NCBI GenBank assembly: GCA_041392505.1
Contig: JAWKLX010000039.1
Span: 1 to 64,000, forward strand
DNA from: UBA6168 sp041392505
Lineage (GTDB): Bacteria > Bacteroidota > Bacteroidia > Chitinophagales > Saprospiraceae
Reading direction: 5' to 3'
Length of the DNA: 64,000 bases
Shown: positions 30,219 through 40,489 of the stretch, piece after piece
Layout: each line of letters begins with the position of its first letter
Position numbering within the stretch: position 1 is the first letter of the stretch
The notes under the pieces: model-generated
What the model was told of the DNA's origin: nothing
Database searches by the model: none
Seen by the model: only the letters and a program-made list of their open reading frames with translations
Made by a program: the position numbers and the translations under genes

Positions 30219-32180
30219 TTACTGCCGATCGGAAACCACCTTTATTTCACTCAATGGACGTGTCATGAAAATAATTCCATTTTCGCTGTCCTTCACACTT
30301 ACCACGTCTACCCTTCTGTTGATCTGGTGATCTGCTTCTGGACAAACAATATCATCGGCGCAGTTATTGGCCAGTTTGGTTTCCCCAAACCAATCCGTCG
30401 ATAACCTTTCTTTAGCTATCCCCTTCTTAATCAAGTACTTCATGGCCGTTGTTGCCCGGTTGGTGGATAAGGTAATATTGTACTCATTGGAGCCACGGGA
30501 ATCCGTATTTCCTTCCAATTGCACATACAAACTTGGGTAGGTATTCATAATCGTCACCAATTCATCCAATGTTGGTTGTGCGTCCTTGCTCCTGATGTAG
30601 TAGGTGTCAAAGTCAAAGAAAATTGGTTCGAGATAAACAATCATCTGTTTTCTGAGCGGTACAGTAACAACGACTTCCCCTTTGAGGCATTCCACTTTGT
30701 AATCGCTCAAAACAACAGTGCTGTCGTAGTACAATTCCTTGCTGGCCACAATTTCATAATCATCGTTACAGAAAATTTGGGTAGTCGCTTCACCTCCACC
30801 GTCTCCAGTCAAAGTGATGATATCACCGGTCCGTTTGTTTCTTATTGAAATATTAGGAGTCGGAATTGGAGTCATTGGGCCATCCTCAACGACTTTGACA
30901 ATCAACTTAGCAGTTGGATTATCCTTCGCCAACGGAATCACATATACGGGTTCGGCAGTCAGTTCTACATCAGTTGGGTTTCTGGTTGCATCAATGTATG
31001 CAGGCTTGTTAGATGCCAGAATATTGAAATTTGCAGGGGACAAAATGCGAACAGTGACTTTGCCTTCTTCGTCTGTCCTCAATTGTAGGGGCTCAAGCAC
31101 CAACGTTTCTCCATCTATTCCACCAAAAATTTTGTCCAAAACAGGCCCATATTTGATCATCGACTCATTGCGAAGCTGTCCTGGGTCGATGGAGAGATTT
31201 GTATTGGGCAATGGTTCACGAGTGTCCGCATCCACTACTTGGATAACCGCATCTTGGAAGCTGACATTACGAGTCCATTCATAAATATCGTCCCTTCCTT
31301 TGGCATCCGAGCTACCCCGGTCAGAGGCCAAATAACCTTCTGTGCCACCGTTTAAAGCGATAAAACTCATATCATCACTGCCAGTATTGAATGGAGTACC
31401 AATATTACCAACCAATTCCCATTCATCGCCTTGCGTTGGTACCGCAGCAAAGATGTCAAGTCCACCTTCACCGGGGTGTCCATCAGAAGAAAAAAACAGA
31501 GCCCCGTTCTCGTTGAAAGTTGGGAAAATTTCGCTTTTTCCGGTATTGACCGATGGGCCTAAATTGAAAGGAATTGACCAAACCCCATTCTCTAAACGAG
31601 ACCCCCAAAGGTCCATACTGGGCTTGCCATCCATGCCTGGGATAGAGCCCGGCCTGTTTGAGGAAAATATCAAAAGGTTACCATCGCTTGATAATGCTGG
31701 ATGTGCTGTTGACCAGTCATCACTGTTAAATGGAAGTGGGGTTGTGACATTAACCCAATTATCTTGTTCCAGGTCGCCCGTGTAAATTTTCAGGTCGATA
31801 ACGTTTTGATCGTTTTTACCATTTAAGTTATTCCTGGTAAACATCATCTTATTACCTGTAGGATTGAAAGCCGGCACACCATCATTGTACTTGCCGTTGA
31901 CCTTGCCTTTTAGAGCCACTGGTTTTTTCCAGGTACCATCAGGATTTTTCTCAGCATAATATAAATCAACGTAGCTGCCGCTGTTGTCATAAACCGGGCA
32001 ACTCAAGAATCGGTCACTTTTAGAAGAAGTGTACATGATGCCATTTCCAAAAGGCATGGGGCTGAAATCCAATTCTTCTGAATTGACATCTTTCAAATTC
32101 TTTATCTCTACATCTTGCCCTAGCAAATTGCCACAAATGATCAAGCTCAAAAGAAGAAGTAAGGGTTTTATTTTTTTCAT
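30219..32180 (-). CDS. OmpA-family protein with PD40/WD40-like beta-propeller (PorE-type)
   Basis: Start at ATG 32180 with signal peptide KKIKPLLLLLSLIICGNLLG. Residues about 30-320 hold PD40-type blades (GKYNDGVPAFNPTGNKMMFT, WSTAHPALSSDGNLLIFSSN, ENGALFFSSDGHPGEGG, GYLASDRG). These are followed by carboxypeptidase-regulatory-like beta domains and a C-terminal OmpA peptidoglycan-binding domain (IFFDFDTYYIRS, LEGNTDSRGSNEYN, LSTNRATTAMKYL, NRRVDVV). This combination matches PorE/SprE-like periplasmic T9SS components, though the N-terminal TPR seen in PorE is not evident. It would link an outer-membrane complex to peptidoglycan. Last gene of the operon with PorP/SprF and the giant cargo. Confidence 0.85.
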   Translation of the reverse strand: MKKIKPLLLLLSLIICGNLLGQDVEIKNLKDVNSEELDFSPMPFGNGIMYTSSKSDRFLSCPVYDNSGSYVDLYYAEKNPDGTWKKPVALKGKVNGKYNDGVPAFNPTGNKMMFTRNNLNGKNDQNVIDLKIYTGDLEQDNWVNVTTPLPFNSDDWSTAHPALSSDGNLLIFSSNRPGSIPGMDGKPSMDLWGSRLENGVWSIPFNLGPSVNTGKSEIFPTFNENGALFFSSDGHPGEGGLDIFAAVPTQGDEWELVGNIGTPFNTGSDDMSFIALNGGTEGYLASDRGSSDAKGRDDIYEWTRNVSFQDAVIQVVDADTREPLPNTNLSIDPGQLRNESMIKYGPVLDKIFGGIDGETLVLEPLQLRTDEEGKVTVRILSPANFNILASNKPAYIDATRNPTDVELTAEPVYVIPLAKDNPTAKLIVKVVEDGPMTPIPTPNISIRNKRTGDIITLTGDGGGEATTQIFCNDDYEIVASKELYYDSTVVLSDYKVECLKGEVVVTVPLRKQMIVYLEPIFFDFDTYYIRSKDAQPTLDELVTIMNTYPSLYVQLEGNTDSRGSNEYNITLSTNRATTAMKYLIKKGIAKERLSTDWFGETKLANNCADDIVCPEADHQINRRVDVVSVKDSENGIIFMTRPLSEIKVVSDRQ

Positions 32181-32248
32181 CTTAAGTCTTTTTAAAAAAA
32201 GGATTGAATGACTGAATTGCAAAATCAATTTTCCAATTAATTGTCGGT

Positions 32249-33166
32249 TTAGAAATATCTGAGGTTCACGATTTTACAATCTTCGCATGGGAAGGTGTAC
32301 CCTACCATTATTTCAAAACTACCAGTTGTAGCGTTGTTCAGATCTGAAGTGGTAAAATCAATCGCCACTCCCAACCTTAATCCACTGTTGAATTGATAAA
32401 CGACCAGTCCATCAAGCGAGTCCTCATACCGGTACATCAAACCAAGCATCAGGGCATCATTGAACATGACATTGGCATTCAGGTCAAAATCAAATGGGGA
32501 ATTCGGGTTGTAACGGATCTGGGCATTGGGTAAAAATTCTACAGTGCTGCTTATCGGCAAGGAAAGCCCGCCTTGCAGAAAATAGGTGTTTACCTTTCCA
32601 CTGAATTCGTCCCTGTCCTCATATAGCGAGTTGGCCAATAATTTTGGGATAGACACTCCGAGATAGAATTTTTGATTTTTGAAATACACACCAGGTCCAA
32701 CATTAAAGGTAGAATTGCGAGTGGCAGAATTAGCAATATCGGGGTCATTTGGACTTACATAAGCATTCGTTTCTGACCAATCGGTCCTTGCTGTTTCAAA
32801 CTGCGCACCCAATCCAAGCGCCAACACATTGCGGTTTGGAAGAAGGATTCGGTAAGCATAATCCACACCTAATTTGAAAATATTATCCATCCCGATGTTA
32901 TCGGAAATGAGGTTTAGGCCAAGGCCATTTTTCCTTTTGGCAAAAGGCATGTGCCCCCATAGGTTAATATCACGGGGAGCACCGTCAACGCCCGACCACC
33001 ATTGGTTTCTATAAATTGCCCCTGCATCCAAAACTTCTTTTGATCCGGCGTAGGCGGGGTTGAAATTCAACTGGTTGAATAAGTTGAAGGTAAAAATGTC
33101 TTCACTTTGTGACCATCCCGACACCGTAATGAAAGTGATAAGAAGTGTATAGGTTAGCTTTTTCAT
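32249..33166 (-). CDS. PorP/SprF family T9SS membrane protein
   Basis: 305 residues from ATG 33166 with signal peptide KKLTYTLLITFITVSGWSQ. Family hallmarks are FNLFNQLNFNPAYAGSKE, AIYRNQWWSGVDGAPRDINL, HMPFAKRKNGLGLNLISDNI and a beta-barrel body ending NSGLRLGVAIDFTTSDL and YTFPCEDC. PorP/SprF proteins are outer-membrane partners that attach or help export type B (gliding motility C-terminal domain) cargo, usually encoded next to that cargo, exactly as here: the giant type B protein lies 90 bp upstream. Confidence 0.93.
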   Translation of the reverse strand: MKKLTYTLLITFITVSGWSQSEDIFTFNLFNQLNFNPAYAGSKEVLDAGAIYRNQWWSGVDGAPRDINLWGHMPFAKRKNGLGLNLISDNIGMDNIFKLGVDYAYRILLPNRNVLALGLGAQFETARTDWSETNAYVSPNDPDIANSATRNSTFNVGPGVYFKNQKFYLGVSIPKLLANSLYEDRDEFSGKVNTYFLQGGLSLPISSTVEFLPNAQIRYNPNSPFDFDLNANVMFNDALMLGLMYRYEDSLDGLVVYQFNSGLRLGVAIDFTTSDLNNATTGSFEIMVGYTFPCEDCKIVNLRYF

Positions 33167-33255
33167 GTTCACTTTTTTATGGTTGATTTAAAATCATTGT
33201 TATTTAAATGGGGATTGGAAGCTGCCCAATATTTAAGGCAGCTTCCAATCTGCTT

Positions 33256-36200
33256 TTATCGGACTACCTTGATATAGCCTGCCTTGTGATCGTCTACACT
33301 CCTGTCCTCTTGGAACAAGTAGAAATAGGTACCGGCTGGAACTGGTTCTTTATCAGCGCCAGAAGTTCCATCCCACCATTCATCGTTTGTGTAGGGTTCA
33401 AAGACAGCGATTTCATCACCCCACCTGTTGAAGATGCGCAGGCGGTTATTGGTAAATCCGGGCACGCAATCAATAATCAATACATCATTGACGCCGTCGC
33501 CGTTGGGTGTGATTACGTTCGGTATTTCACAAGGAGGAGTTTCCACAATGATGGTTACGGTGGCTTGATCGCATAGTTCCTCACACTCATTAGAGCAAAT
33601 AGTGTAAGTAAATTGGTCAGTACCTGAGAAGCCGTTATTGGGCGTATAAGTCATTTCGCCATTGGCAGTAATATCCACTGTACCATTATCTGGCTGTGTG
33701 AAATCAGTTACAACAGCACCGTTGCCCAAGTCGTCATTGAGAAGCACATTTTCTCCAGTAATTGTAACACCAGCTTGCGTGGTGTAACTGTCATCTACCG
33801 CAACCGGTGCAAGCGGGAACATTAAAACAAAAGGAGCAGATTCTTCGGTACATCCATCCAAGGTTATTTTCACTGTGTACGCCCCTTCCATTGCCACAAC
33901 GACAATCGTTGGATCGGGGGAAGGACCACCGATAACCGTACCGTCTAAACACCAAGTATAGGTAGCCCCTGGAACAGCAGCCGTTGAAAGAACTATATCA
34001 TCACCGGGGCATGGATTCGTTGGGTCAACGAAAATGGTAGGAATAGGAACACTAATTTCCTCAATCATAATACTCACTGGTTCCGCTTCACAACCCTGAT
34101 CTGAAACAGCGGTGATGATGTATTTAGCATCTCCGTTTACAACAACATCAAAATCAAAATCTGTCAAAACGGTCACAGTCCCACTGGTATCCAAACCAGG
34201 CCCAGTTAGCGTCCAATCTACACTTGCTGCACCATCTGGATCAATCGTAAATGAAATAGTAGTTGTTGAACCAGCACATTCAGCACCACTTCCAGAAGTA
34301 TTGATAATGTCAGGTGTTGGGTTCACTTCAACGACTACACTCATCGGCTCAGATGTACAGTCTCCATTTGTTACGGTCAAAGTGTAGACCCCAGCCTGAT
34401 CAACATCAATGTTGTCAATCGTCACTGGATATGGGCCACCACAAGGAGCGGAGCCTGTAAATGAGAAATTATTGGGGCCGGTCCAAGTGTAAGATACTGT
34501 GCCAGTACAGGCGGGGCCTGAACCAGTTAGCACGACGTCAAAACCTTGGCAGTAGGTACCCCCTCCTGTTACCATATCTACGATTGGTGTTTCGTTGAAA
34601 GTAACTTGCGTACATCCAATCCCCTCGTCTGAGCAACCGGTGGCGACACAGGTAAGATTCAAACAATAGTTGCCATCGGCCAAACCGAGGGCATTGAGAT
34701 CAAGCGAAATAGAATCTCCACTGGCAGCAGTTCCTGAAGCTACTACATCTCCATCTTGCGTCCATTCATAATCGATATCTCCTCCCGAAGGATTTTCAAT
34801 GGTTGCCGACAAGACAACATTTTCTATATCACAAAATTCTCCTCCACCATTAATTGTACCTCCTACGATGAATGGCAATTCTAACACGACAACCGTAGTA
34901 CAAACTTGTTGGCTACAATCAGACAACCCACCTGCGTCAAGATCAAGACAATATTCTCCAGATGTCGGATTAGGGTCGATTGCGGGGAATGGGCCTTCGC
35001 ATGGGGCTGTATCCGAGAAGACAAAACCATTGGGTCCCGTCCAAGTATAGGTGACAGTACCTGCGCAAGAGGAAGGATTAGTTCCGTTTAGCTGCAAAGT
35101 ATCATTTGCACAAATGGTCGTATCAACAGTAATCTCAGGAGTATAGTTAGGATCAAAAAGGACTTCGGCACATTCTAAACTGGAGACGCAACCGTCAAAA
35201 GATTCTAAAGAACAGCAAATAAAAGTAGGCTCTGTTATCTCGATACAAATTTGCGTCATTCCTGAGCCTGTCTGCGTAATGGTGGTATCCCCGATAACAC
35301 ATGTATAAAACCAATCAGCTACTTCAGGATTTATATTGGAAAAACAAACAATCGCAGTGTCACCTTCACAGTACGTCCCACCCCCAGTAACAACTGACAT
35401 AATTGGGTTTGGATTTAGGGAAATGTTCACGCTATCAGGATCGGAACAACAGTTCCCTTCGCAAATAACTAAGGTGTAAATTCCTGATCCAAATGTGTCG
35501 ATCGGCATTATGGTATCACAGAAAACATCGGTTCCATTTCCGGTGCCTGTTATTACATCACCACTTGGAGTTGTCCAGGTATAGGTGAAACTTCCAGAAT
35601 TGGGATTTGTGTTCTGCCCACATAACACGATAGAATCCAGTTCACACAAAGTGGTATCAGTAGTAGGGGAAACAATATTTGCGATGGGCGTTTCACTAAA
35701 CTGAACCGACACTGAATCGACATCAGAACATCCATCCGGAGTGGTTACGGTCAAGACATAGTTGCCTTCTATCGGATTTACAACATCTGCATTAAAAGGG
35801 CCAGCCGGAGGTGTGTTACCACTTCCAATTGTATCACCAGCAGGATTCGTCCATACATAGTCAACGGATGCTGAATTCCCTTCCCCAATACCAGACAGCA
35901 TCACGGAATCGCCTGCACAGTAAGTTCCACCACCAGTAATTGAGGTTATTGTTATTCCATCGTACATACCCACGACCACTGTGTCCGGTTCAGAAGCACA
36001 GCCATCCAAGGATGCAACAGTTAAGATATAATTGCCAGCATTCGCAGCTGATAAAATATCAATGGTCGCACTCAATGGAGTTCCGGGTGCAACAGGAATT
36101 GAAATCAAAACACTGCCATCCGGTGCAGTCCAAGTATAAATAACTGTTGCTCCAAAAGAGGTTGTAGCTGTCAACGTAACCGTTGAACCCTCACAGTAGG

Positions 36201-39003
36201 AGCTGTCTGGTGTAATATCAGTAATGACGATACTTGGCAGAACATTTATGTCAACACATTCTTGAACGGAAGAACAATCTGTCGCATCATCCGTCAATAT
36301 GAGGCAATAAGTACCCGACATATTTGGCTGAAGATCAGAAATATCGCATGTAAAAGGCCCGTCATTATTGGCTGTACCATCGCACAATGCTGCTCCACCG
36401 GGTCCAGTCCAGGAGAAACTTATTGGCCCAGCAATACCAGCGGCGCAATTGAACGCACTTAATGTAACATTCTGACCAACACAGGCATCTCCTCCTCCAG
36501 TAACCGTACAAATTTCTGGTATTGGGTTTACACCAATAGTTATTGTTTGAGGAGTTGAAGCACAACCTGCCAATGTGGTTAGAACCAAAGTATAATCACC
36601 AGCATTATCTACTTGAATATTTGGAATCGTCACATTGAAAGGGCCATTTTCATTAGACGTAGTATCACAAAATGAGAAATTTGGCCCAGTCCAACAGTAG
36701 ATGATATCACCTGTGCCTTGAACATTATTACTTGCCGTTAGGACTACATCCGTTCCTTCACAAAATACACCGTTTGGAGAAGTTCCATTTATTTCCGGGG
36801 TAGGTTGAATATCTAAGTTAAAAACAAGAGGTTCTGAAACACAAGCACCAGCACTAAATACTAGGGTATATTGTCCTTCAAAAGAAGGAGAGACATTGGT
36901 AAGAGAAATACAAACTTCGTCAGTCCCATTTCCAGTGCCTGAAAAGTTATAACCATTAGGGCCCTGAATGTTAAAATTAAACTGCCCAATACCTGGTGTT
37001 ACATTGGATGCACATATCTGTACATCATCATTTTCACAAACTTGAATATCTAAACTATCCGTTACCAGAACAGGAGTCAGCGCCACATCAATAGCTATAT
37101 CAACCGTATCAGCGCATAATGAACTTGTCGTAGCGATTACGGTATAGGTGCCAGCATTAAGAAGCGTTGCGGTAGTCGCTACTGAGTCGATAGACGCATT
37201 ATTTGGGTCAACATCTGGGTCAGAAAACATATGGTTGTTTGGCCCAGTCCACATATAATCGATTGGCCCAATGTTATTTTGCGTATTGGCATTGGTAGCT
37301 GTCAAAATCAATTCGTCCCCCTCACATACATCAGTCCCACTAACAGTTATGTTTGGCAAATCTTCTGGGTCGCAGAAACAATCTAAGACAACATTTAGAA
37401 CGAGGGAATCTTCAGCGATTGATTGTTCGATAAAAAACCACTGATCGATGTAATCGTTGTTTCCTTGGTTGACTGGATAGGTATAGGGAATGTTAGTTGG
37501 CAATGCATTGCCTGGCGTACCACCTCCACTCACAGGACCTCCAATATCTGTATGATCATAGTAAAATTGATCAGTTGGAAAACCAGCGGGAGCATTAAGC
37601 CAATCAAAGGTGACACCGCCGTTGTTACCCTCCACATCAGTAAGCGCAATATGCAATTCACCATATCGAATGCTTCCTTGATAATTTATAACTAATGAAT
37701 CTTGGACAGCAACTGGGTCTAAGAAACCATTGAAACCATTCCAGTACAGGGAATCCACCCCTTCACTTAAGGTTCCCATTAATGTAACATCAACGGAATC
37801 GGAATAGACGCCATTGTTGTTCAAGTCCAGCTGCAACGTAACAACACCACCTAAGTTAGTGTCGAAAATAAAATATCCACCCTTGCCAAATTCTATAGTT
37901 CCCGGCGTACATGGCGAACCAGAATTGGATTGAGCAAAAAAGGATATGCTGTTTATGGAAAGGATTTGAATTGGTTCGAATAACCAGATTTGGTGGGTAT
38001 TATTTCTAAAAATATCAGTAACCATTGCCGTTGAAGGCATATTTGGATCAGGTAGGTTAAAGAAAATCTTATTGTTGGTAATAGCCCCCACGCCCTGTGC
38101 TTGTGGCTCAAAAAGATAGATATTTCCAGCCGTCCAAGTAGAAGGGTCTGCACTTCTTGTGAAAGCAGATTCAGGCTTGGATTTGTAAATTGGAGTCCCA
38201 TCAGAGGTTACCAGACCGAATGAATTTGAAGAGATGGGAAAACGGAATGGGTCAGCATCCATGATGTCTACTTGGTAGAGGTAGCCATCTTCTGTCAACA
38301 CATAAAAAGTTGGTGAGACACTGATCGTATTGTTCGCATTAGAATTGCCATTGAGCAGAGAAATATGCTCATTGCTATATAGCCGGCCTTCAATGGGAGT
38401 ACCTCCCTGGTTTCCAGCGCCCCCAGAAGTTACCGTCACGTCCCAAGCCAAAACAACCCTTCTAGTTTGGGGCTGATTGGCAACTCTCGTCCATGGATCA
38501 CTATTTAGTATGTTGGTGAATTGGGCAGTGCTATAAGATGGATAATCAAACACCACGGTCCAGATACCCTCCATACCCGCTGGTACATCTATTACACCAG
38601 GCCGATATCCAGTTCCATTGGTGGTACCGCCACCTGTTGGACCCGCTGCTTCTTCAATATTGTTATTTATTATTGCGAGCCCTGAAGTCGCACCTGTATT
38701 GTTGTAGGTGATCATCACATTCCCCGCTGGGTCATACACTGTAATGAACCCGCCTTGAATACCAACGTGGCTTGCCCCCACATTGATTGTTTCGCCAGCA
38801 TTTGCATAAACCTTCAACTGCTGCGGGTCTCTTGTGTCAAGGAACATCCGGTTGCCTGGATAATTGATAAAATCCTTAGACCCTTCGGCCCTAAGAACTG
38901 ACTTCATCCCTACCATCAAAATGATTAGCAGCGGAAGAATGGTTTTCATCCGGCAAAAGCTAAAAGATCGTTCAAGGCTTTTCTTTAGTAAGTGAACTTT
39001 CAT
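33256..39003 (-). CDS. Giant multi-Ig adhesin-like protein with type B T9SS sorting domain
   Basis: 1915 residues. The signal peptide (KTILPLLIILMVGMKSVLRA) begins at Met19, so the start may be 38949 instead of 39003. The first about 500 residues form a non-repetitive head. I then count 13 modules of about 80-95 residues opening with a Cys-containing motif such as GGGTYCxGDxVxLxxxN and ending in G-x-Y-x-L-x-V, i.e. Ig-like/PKD-type repeats. A cadherin-like domain (DDSYTTQAGVTITGENVLLN, TYTPNNGFSGTDQFTYTIC) precedes the C-terminal gliding-motility domain (PNVITPNGDGVNDVLIID, LRIFNRWG, AGTYFYLF, GYIKVVR). Likely a SprB-like surface adhesin. First gene of the operon with PorP/SprF and the PorE-type protein. 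Confidence 0.92.
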   Translation of the reverse strand: MKVHLLKKSLERSFSFCRMKTILPLLIILMVGMKSVLRAEGSKDFINYPGNRMFLDTRDPQQLKVYANAGETINVGASHVGIQGGFITVYDPAGNVMITYNNTGATSGLAIINNNIEEAAGPTGGGTTNGTGYRPGVIDVPAGMEGIWTVVFDYPSYSTAQFTNILNSDPWTRVANQPQTRRVVLAWDVTVTSGGAGNQGGTPIEGRLYSNEHISLLNGNSNANNTISVSPTFYVLTEDGYLYQVDIMDADPFRFPISSNSFGLVTSDGTPIYKSKPESAFTRSADPSTWTAGNIYLFEPQAQGVGAITNNKIFFNLPDPNMPSTAMVTDIFRNNTHQIWLFEPIQILSINSISFFAQSNSGSPCTPGTIEFGKGGYFIFDTNLGGVVTLQLDLNNNGVYSDSVDVTLMGTLSEGVDSLYWNGFNGFLDPVAVQDSLVINYQGSIRYGELHIALTDVEGNNGGVTFDWLNAPAGFPTDQFYYDHTDIGGPVSGGGTPGNALPTNIPYTYPVNQGNNDYIDQWFFIEQSIAEDSLVLNVVLDCFCDPEDLPNITVSGTDVCEGDELILTATNANTQNNIGPIDYMWTGPNNHMFSDPDVDPNNASIDSVATTATLLNAGTYTVIATTSSLCADTVDIAIDVALTPVLVTDSLDIQVCENDDVQICASNVTPGIGQFNFNIQGPNGYNFSGTGNGTDEVCISLTNVSPSFEGQYTLVFSAGACVSEPLVFNLDIQPTPEINGTSPNGVFCEGTDVVLTASNNVQGTGDIIYCWTGPNFSFCDTTSNENGPFNVTIPNIQVDNAGDYTLVLTTLAGCASTPQTITIGVNPIPEICTVTGGGDACVGQNVTLSAFNCAAGIAGPISFSWTGPGGAALCDGTANNDGPFTCDISDLQPNMSGTYCLILTDDATDCSSVQECVDINVLPSIVITDITPDSSYCEGSTVTLTATTSFGATVIYTWTAPDGSVLISIPVAPGTPLSATIDILSAANAGNYILTVASLDGCASEPDTVVVGMYDGITITSITGGGTYCAGDSVMLSGIGEGNSASVDYVWTNPAGDTIGSGNTPPAGPFNADVVNPIEGNYVLTVTTPDGCSDVDSVSVQFSETPIANIVSPTTDTTLCELDSIVLCGQNTNPNSGSFTYTWTTPSGDVITGTGNGTDVFCDTIMPIDTFGSGIYTLVICEGNCCSDPDSVNISLNPNPIMSVVTGGGTYCEGDTAIVCFSNINPEVADWFYTCVIGDTTITQTGSGMTQICIEITEPTFICCSLESFDGCVSSLECAEVLFDPNYTPEITVDTTICANDTLQLNGTNPSSCAGTVTYTWTGPNGFVFSDTAPCEGPFPAIDPNPTSGEYCLDLDAGGLSDCSQQVCTTVVVLELPFIVGGTINGGGEFCDIENVVLSATIENPSGGDIDYEWTQDGDVVASGTAASGDSISLDLNALGLADGNYCLNLTCVATGCSDEGIGCTQVTFNETPIVDMVTGGGTYCQGFDVVLTGSGPACTGTVSYTWTGPNNFSFTGSAPCGGPYPVTIDNIDVDQAGVYTLTVTNGDCTSEPMSVVVEVNPTPDIINTSGSGAECAGSTTTISFTIDPDGAASVDWTLTGPGLDTSGTVTVLTDFDFDVVVNGDAKYIITAVSDQGCEAEPVSIMIEEISVPIPTIFVDPTNPCPGDDIVLSTAAVPGATYTWCLDGTVIGGPSPDPTIVVVAMEGAYTVKITLDGCTEESAPFVLMFPLAPVAVDDSYTTQAGVTITGENVLLNDDLGNGAVVTDFTQPDNGTVDITANGEMTYTPNNGFSGTDQFTYTICSNECEELCDQATVTIIVETPPCEIPNVITPNGDGVNDVLIIDCVPGFTNNRLRIFNRWGDEIAVFEPYTNDEWWDGTSGADKEPVPAGTYFYLFQEDRSVDDHKAGYIKVVR

Positions 39004-39570
39004 ACTTCCAGTTTTTGATAAAAGTTGTTAAAAGGAATTACTTTTTAAACCTCCACAAACTTTTGTGTAAGTCTTTAGAAATTTAAGAAAAAAAATATCT
39101 GTACAGCTATGTTGAAATAGCTTGAAGTTAGTCGTGTGCGTAAGTTTTCACAAAATATGATTATACGAAGGAAATCCGTAAAGGTTTCTACACTTCATCC
39201 TATCAGTGCTTGCTCTTTGATCGTGTTGTGGAAAGCTAAGTTCGATGTCAAAAAACCTTTTGCCTTTACAATTGGAATTGCGGTAATAGCGGTGGTAGGC
39301 GGTTGTTTTCATAATCGGCATATTCGAATTCATAACCTTTTACAAGCCCAAATGTATTCAACTCGTTTTTATAATCAAAGAGGTTGCAATATTTTTTTAA
39401 TTATGACAAAAGTAAGTTGGCGCATAATCCAGTTTTCACTTTGCCTTGATACGTTTACATATTGTTGCGCTCGACCTAAGCAAGTTATCTACCCTTAATT
39501 TGGGAGCTGAACACTGGAGTTAATTGGATTCACCCAAAATTGAAATTGAGTTTTAATACTAAATCGTTCT
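39004..39570. other. 567-bp intergenic region, no gene recognised
   Basis: Separates the start of the T9SS operon from the next minus-strand gene. Short frames exist on both strands, but none shows a plausible protein. The segment next to 39003 should hold the operon promoter; I could not identify a clear TTTG / TAnnTTTG pair. Confidence 0.5.
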
Positions 39571-40233
39571 TCAAACTTGTGTTTTTACCATTTCAAGGAT
39601 GGATAGCGCCAAGAATACTTTTTCCTCTTCATCTTCCATTTTCGATACTACCTGAAATGCCCTGGAATTAATTTTGTCCAAATTGGTTAAATCATTTAAT
39701 CTACCCACTTCCTTTTCATTGACAATTATTGGTAATCCAAGCTCTTCCGAACCATGGTTGATTTGCGCCAATGCCTTTCTGCCTTTATTTGGATACAAAA
39801 CACCATCTTGATTAACCTGACCAACTAATTGGTCGTCAACCACAATTTCGACCGTGTTTTTTTTTATGCGGTAAATGAATTCGTGGTGCGAGGTTTTAGC
39901 GTAAAGCAACGCATTTTCTTTTGAGGAAACATATCGTCTATACGCCCAAGCGATTAGTGGCTCATGGTATATCGTTGTAAATATACCTTTTAGAGATTTC
40001 ACAACATTTTTTGTTGCTTTTCTTCGAATGGTATTCAAGGACAACTGCTCCATTTCGTCTTCTGTCCATGGCACTAAATCAACAATAAAAGGCTGAAGTT
40101 CAGTTTTTAAAGCTTTTAGGTCTTTTTGTATTTTACTGCGCCCTGGGTTGAAGTTTTCCAAAGTCTTAAGCCCAAAATATATACCTAGACCAGCAAGCGT
40201 AATAATGATCAACATTGCTATTGTAACGCCCAT
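39571..40233 (-). CDS. Membrane-anchored protein of unknown function
   Basis: 220 residues from ATG 40233. One N-terminal membrane helix (VTIAMLIIITLAGLGIYFGL) is followed by a soluble part with LKALKTELQPFIVDLVPWTE, LSLNTIRRKATKNVVKSLKG, an ITTIYHEPL-like segment and YVSSKENALLYAKTSHHEF, then IVVDDQLVGQV and NHGSEELGLPIIVNEKEVG. No family is recognised. The rpoD gene lies upstream on the same strand, separated by a strong terminator, so it is likely expressed on its own. Confidence 0.7.
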   Translation of the reverse strand: MGVTIAMLIIITLAGLGIYFGLKTLENFNPGRSKIQKDLKALKTELQPFIVDLVPWTEDEMEQLSLNTIRRKATKNVVKSLKGIFTTIYHEPLIAWAYRRYVSSKENALLYAKTSHHEFIYRIKKNTVEIVVDDQLVGQVNQDGVLYPNKGRKALAQINHGSEELGLPIIVNEKEVGRLNDLTNLDKINSRAFQVVSKMEDEEEKVFLALSILEMVKTQV

Positions 40234-40435
40234 ATTCAATTACTTGTAAATTTAATTCGGTATTCAACCGTTTTCATATTGGGAAAACACAACAAATAAT
40301 TTTGCTCCTTTCCGGCAATATAAAATGACCTTTCAATGAAAAATTATCTAGGATTTAACAATTGAAGGTTGCACTAAATAATTTATTCAAAACCTCAAGT
40401 GGTTTTTTTCTAAACACAAATTGCATTAGTCGACA

Positions 40436-40470
40436 AGCGCCCTCACCACTGTCAAGGTGGTGAGGGCGCT
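40436..40470 (-). terminator. GC-rich terminator hairpin after rpoD
   Basis: Perfect 14-bp arms 40436-40449 and 40457-40470 with a 7-nt loop, 20 bp after the rpoD stop. No long T-run follows on either strand, so termination strength is uncertain. Confidence 0.7.
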
Positions 40471-40489
40471 CAAAATCATTTAATTACAT

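Noticed and set aside
39136..39498. 120-codon plus frame, and a possible transposase remnant on minus
   Set aside because: I tried to match it to IS-type motifs, but no catalytic motif or consistent alignment appeared.
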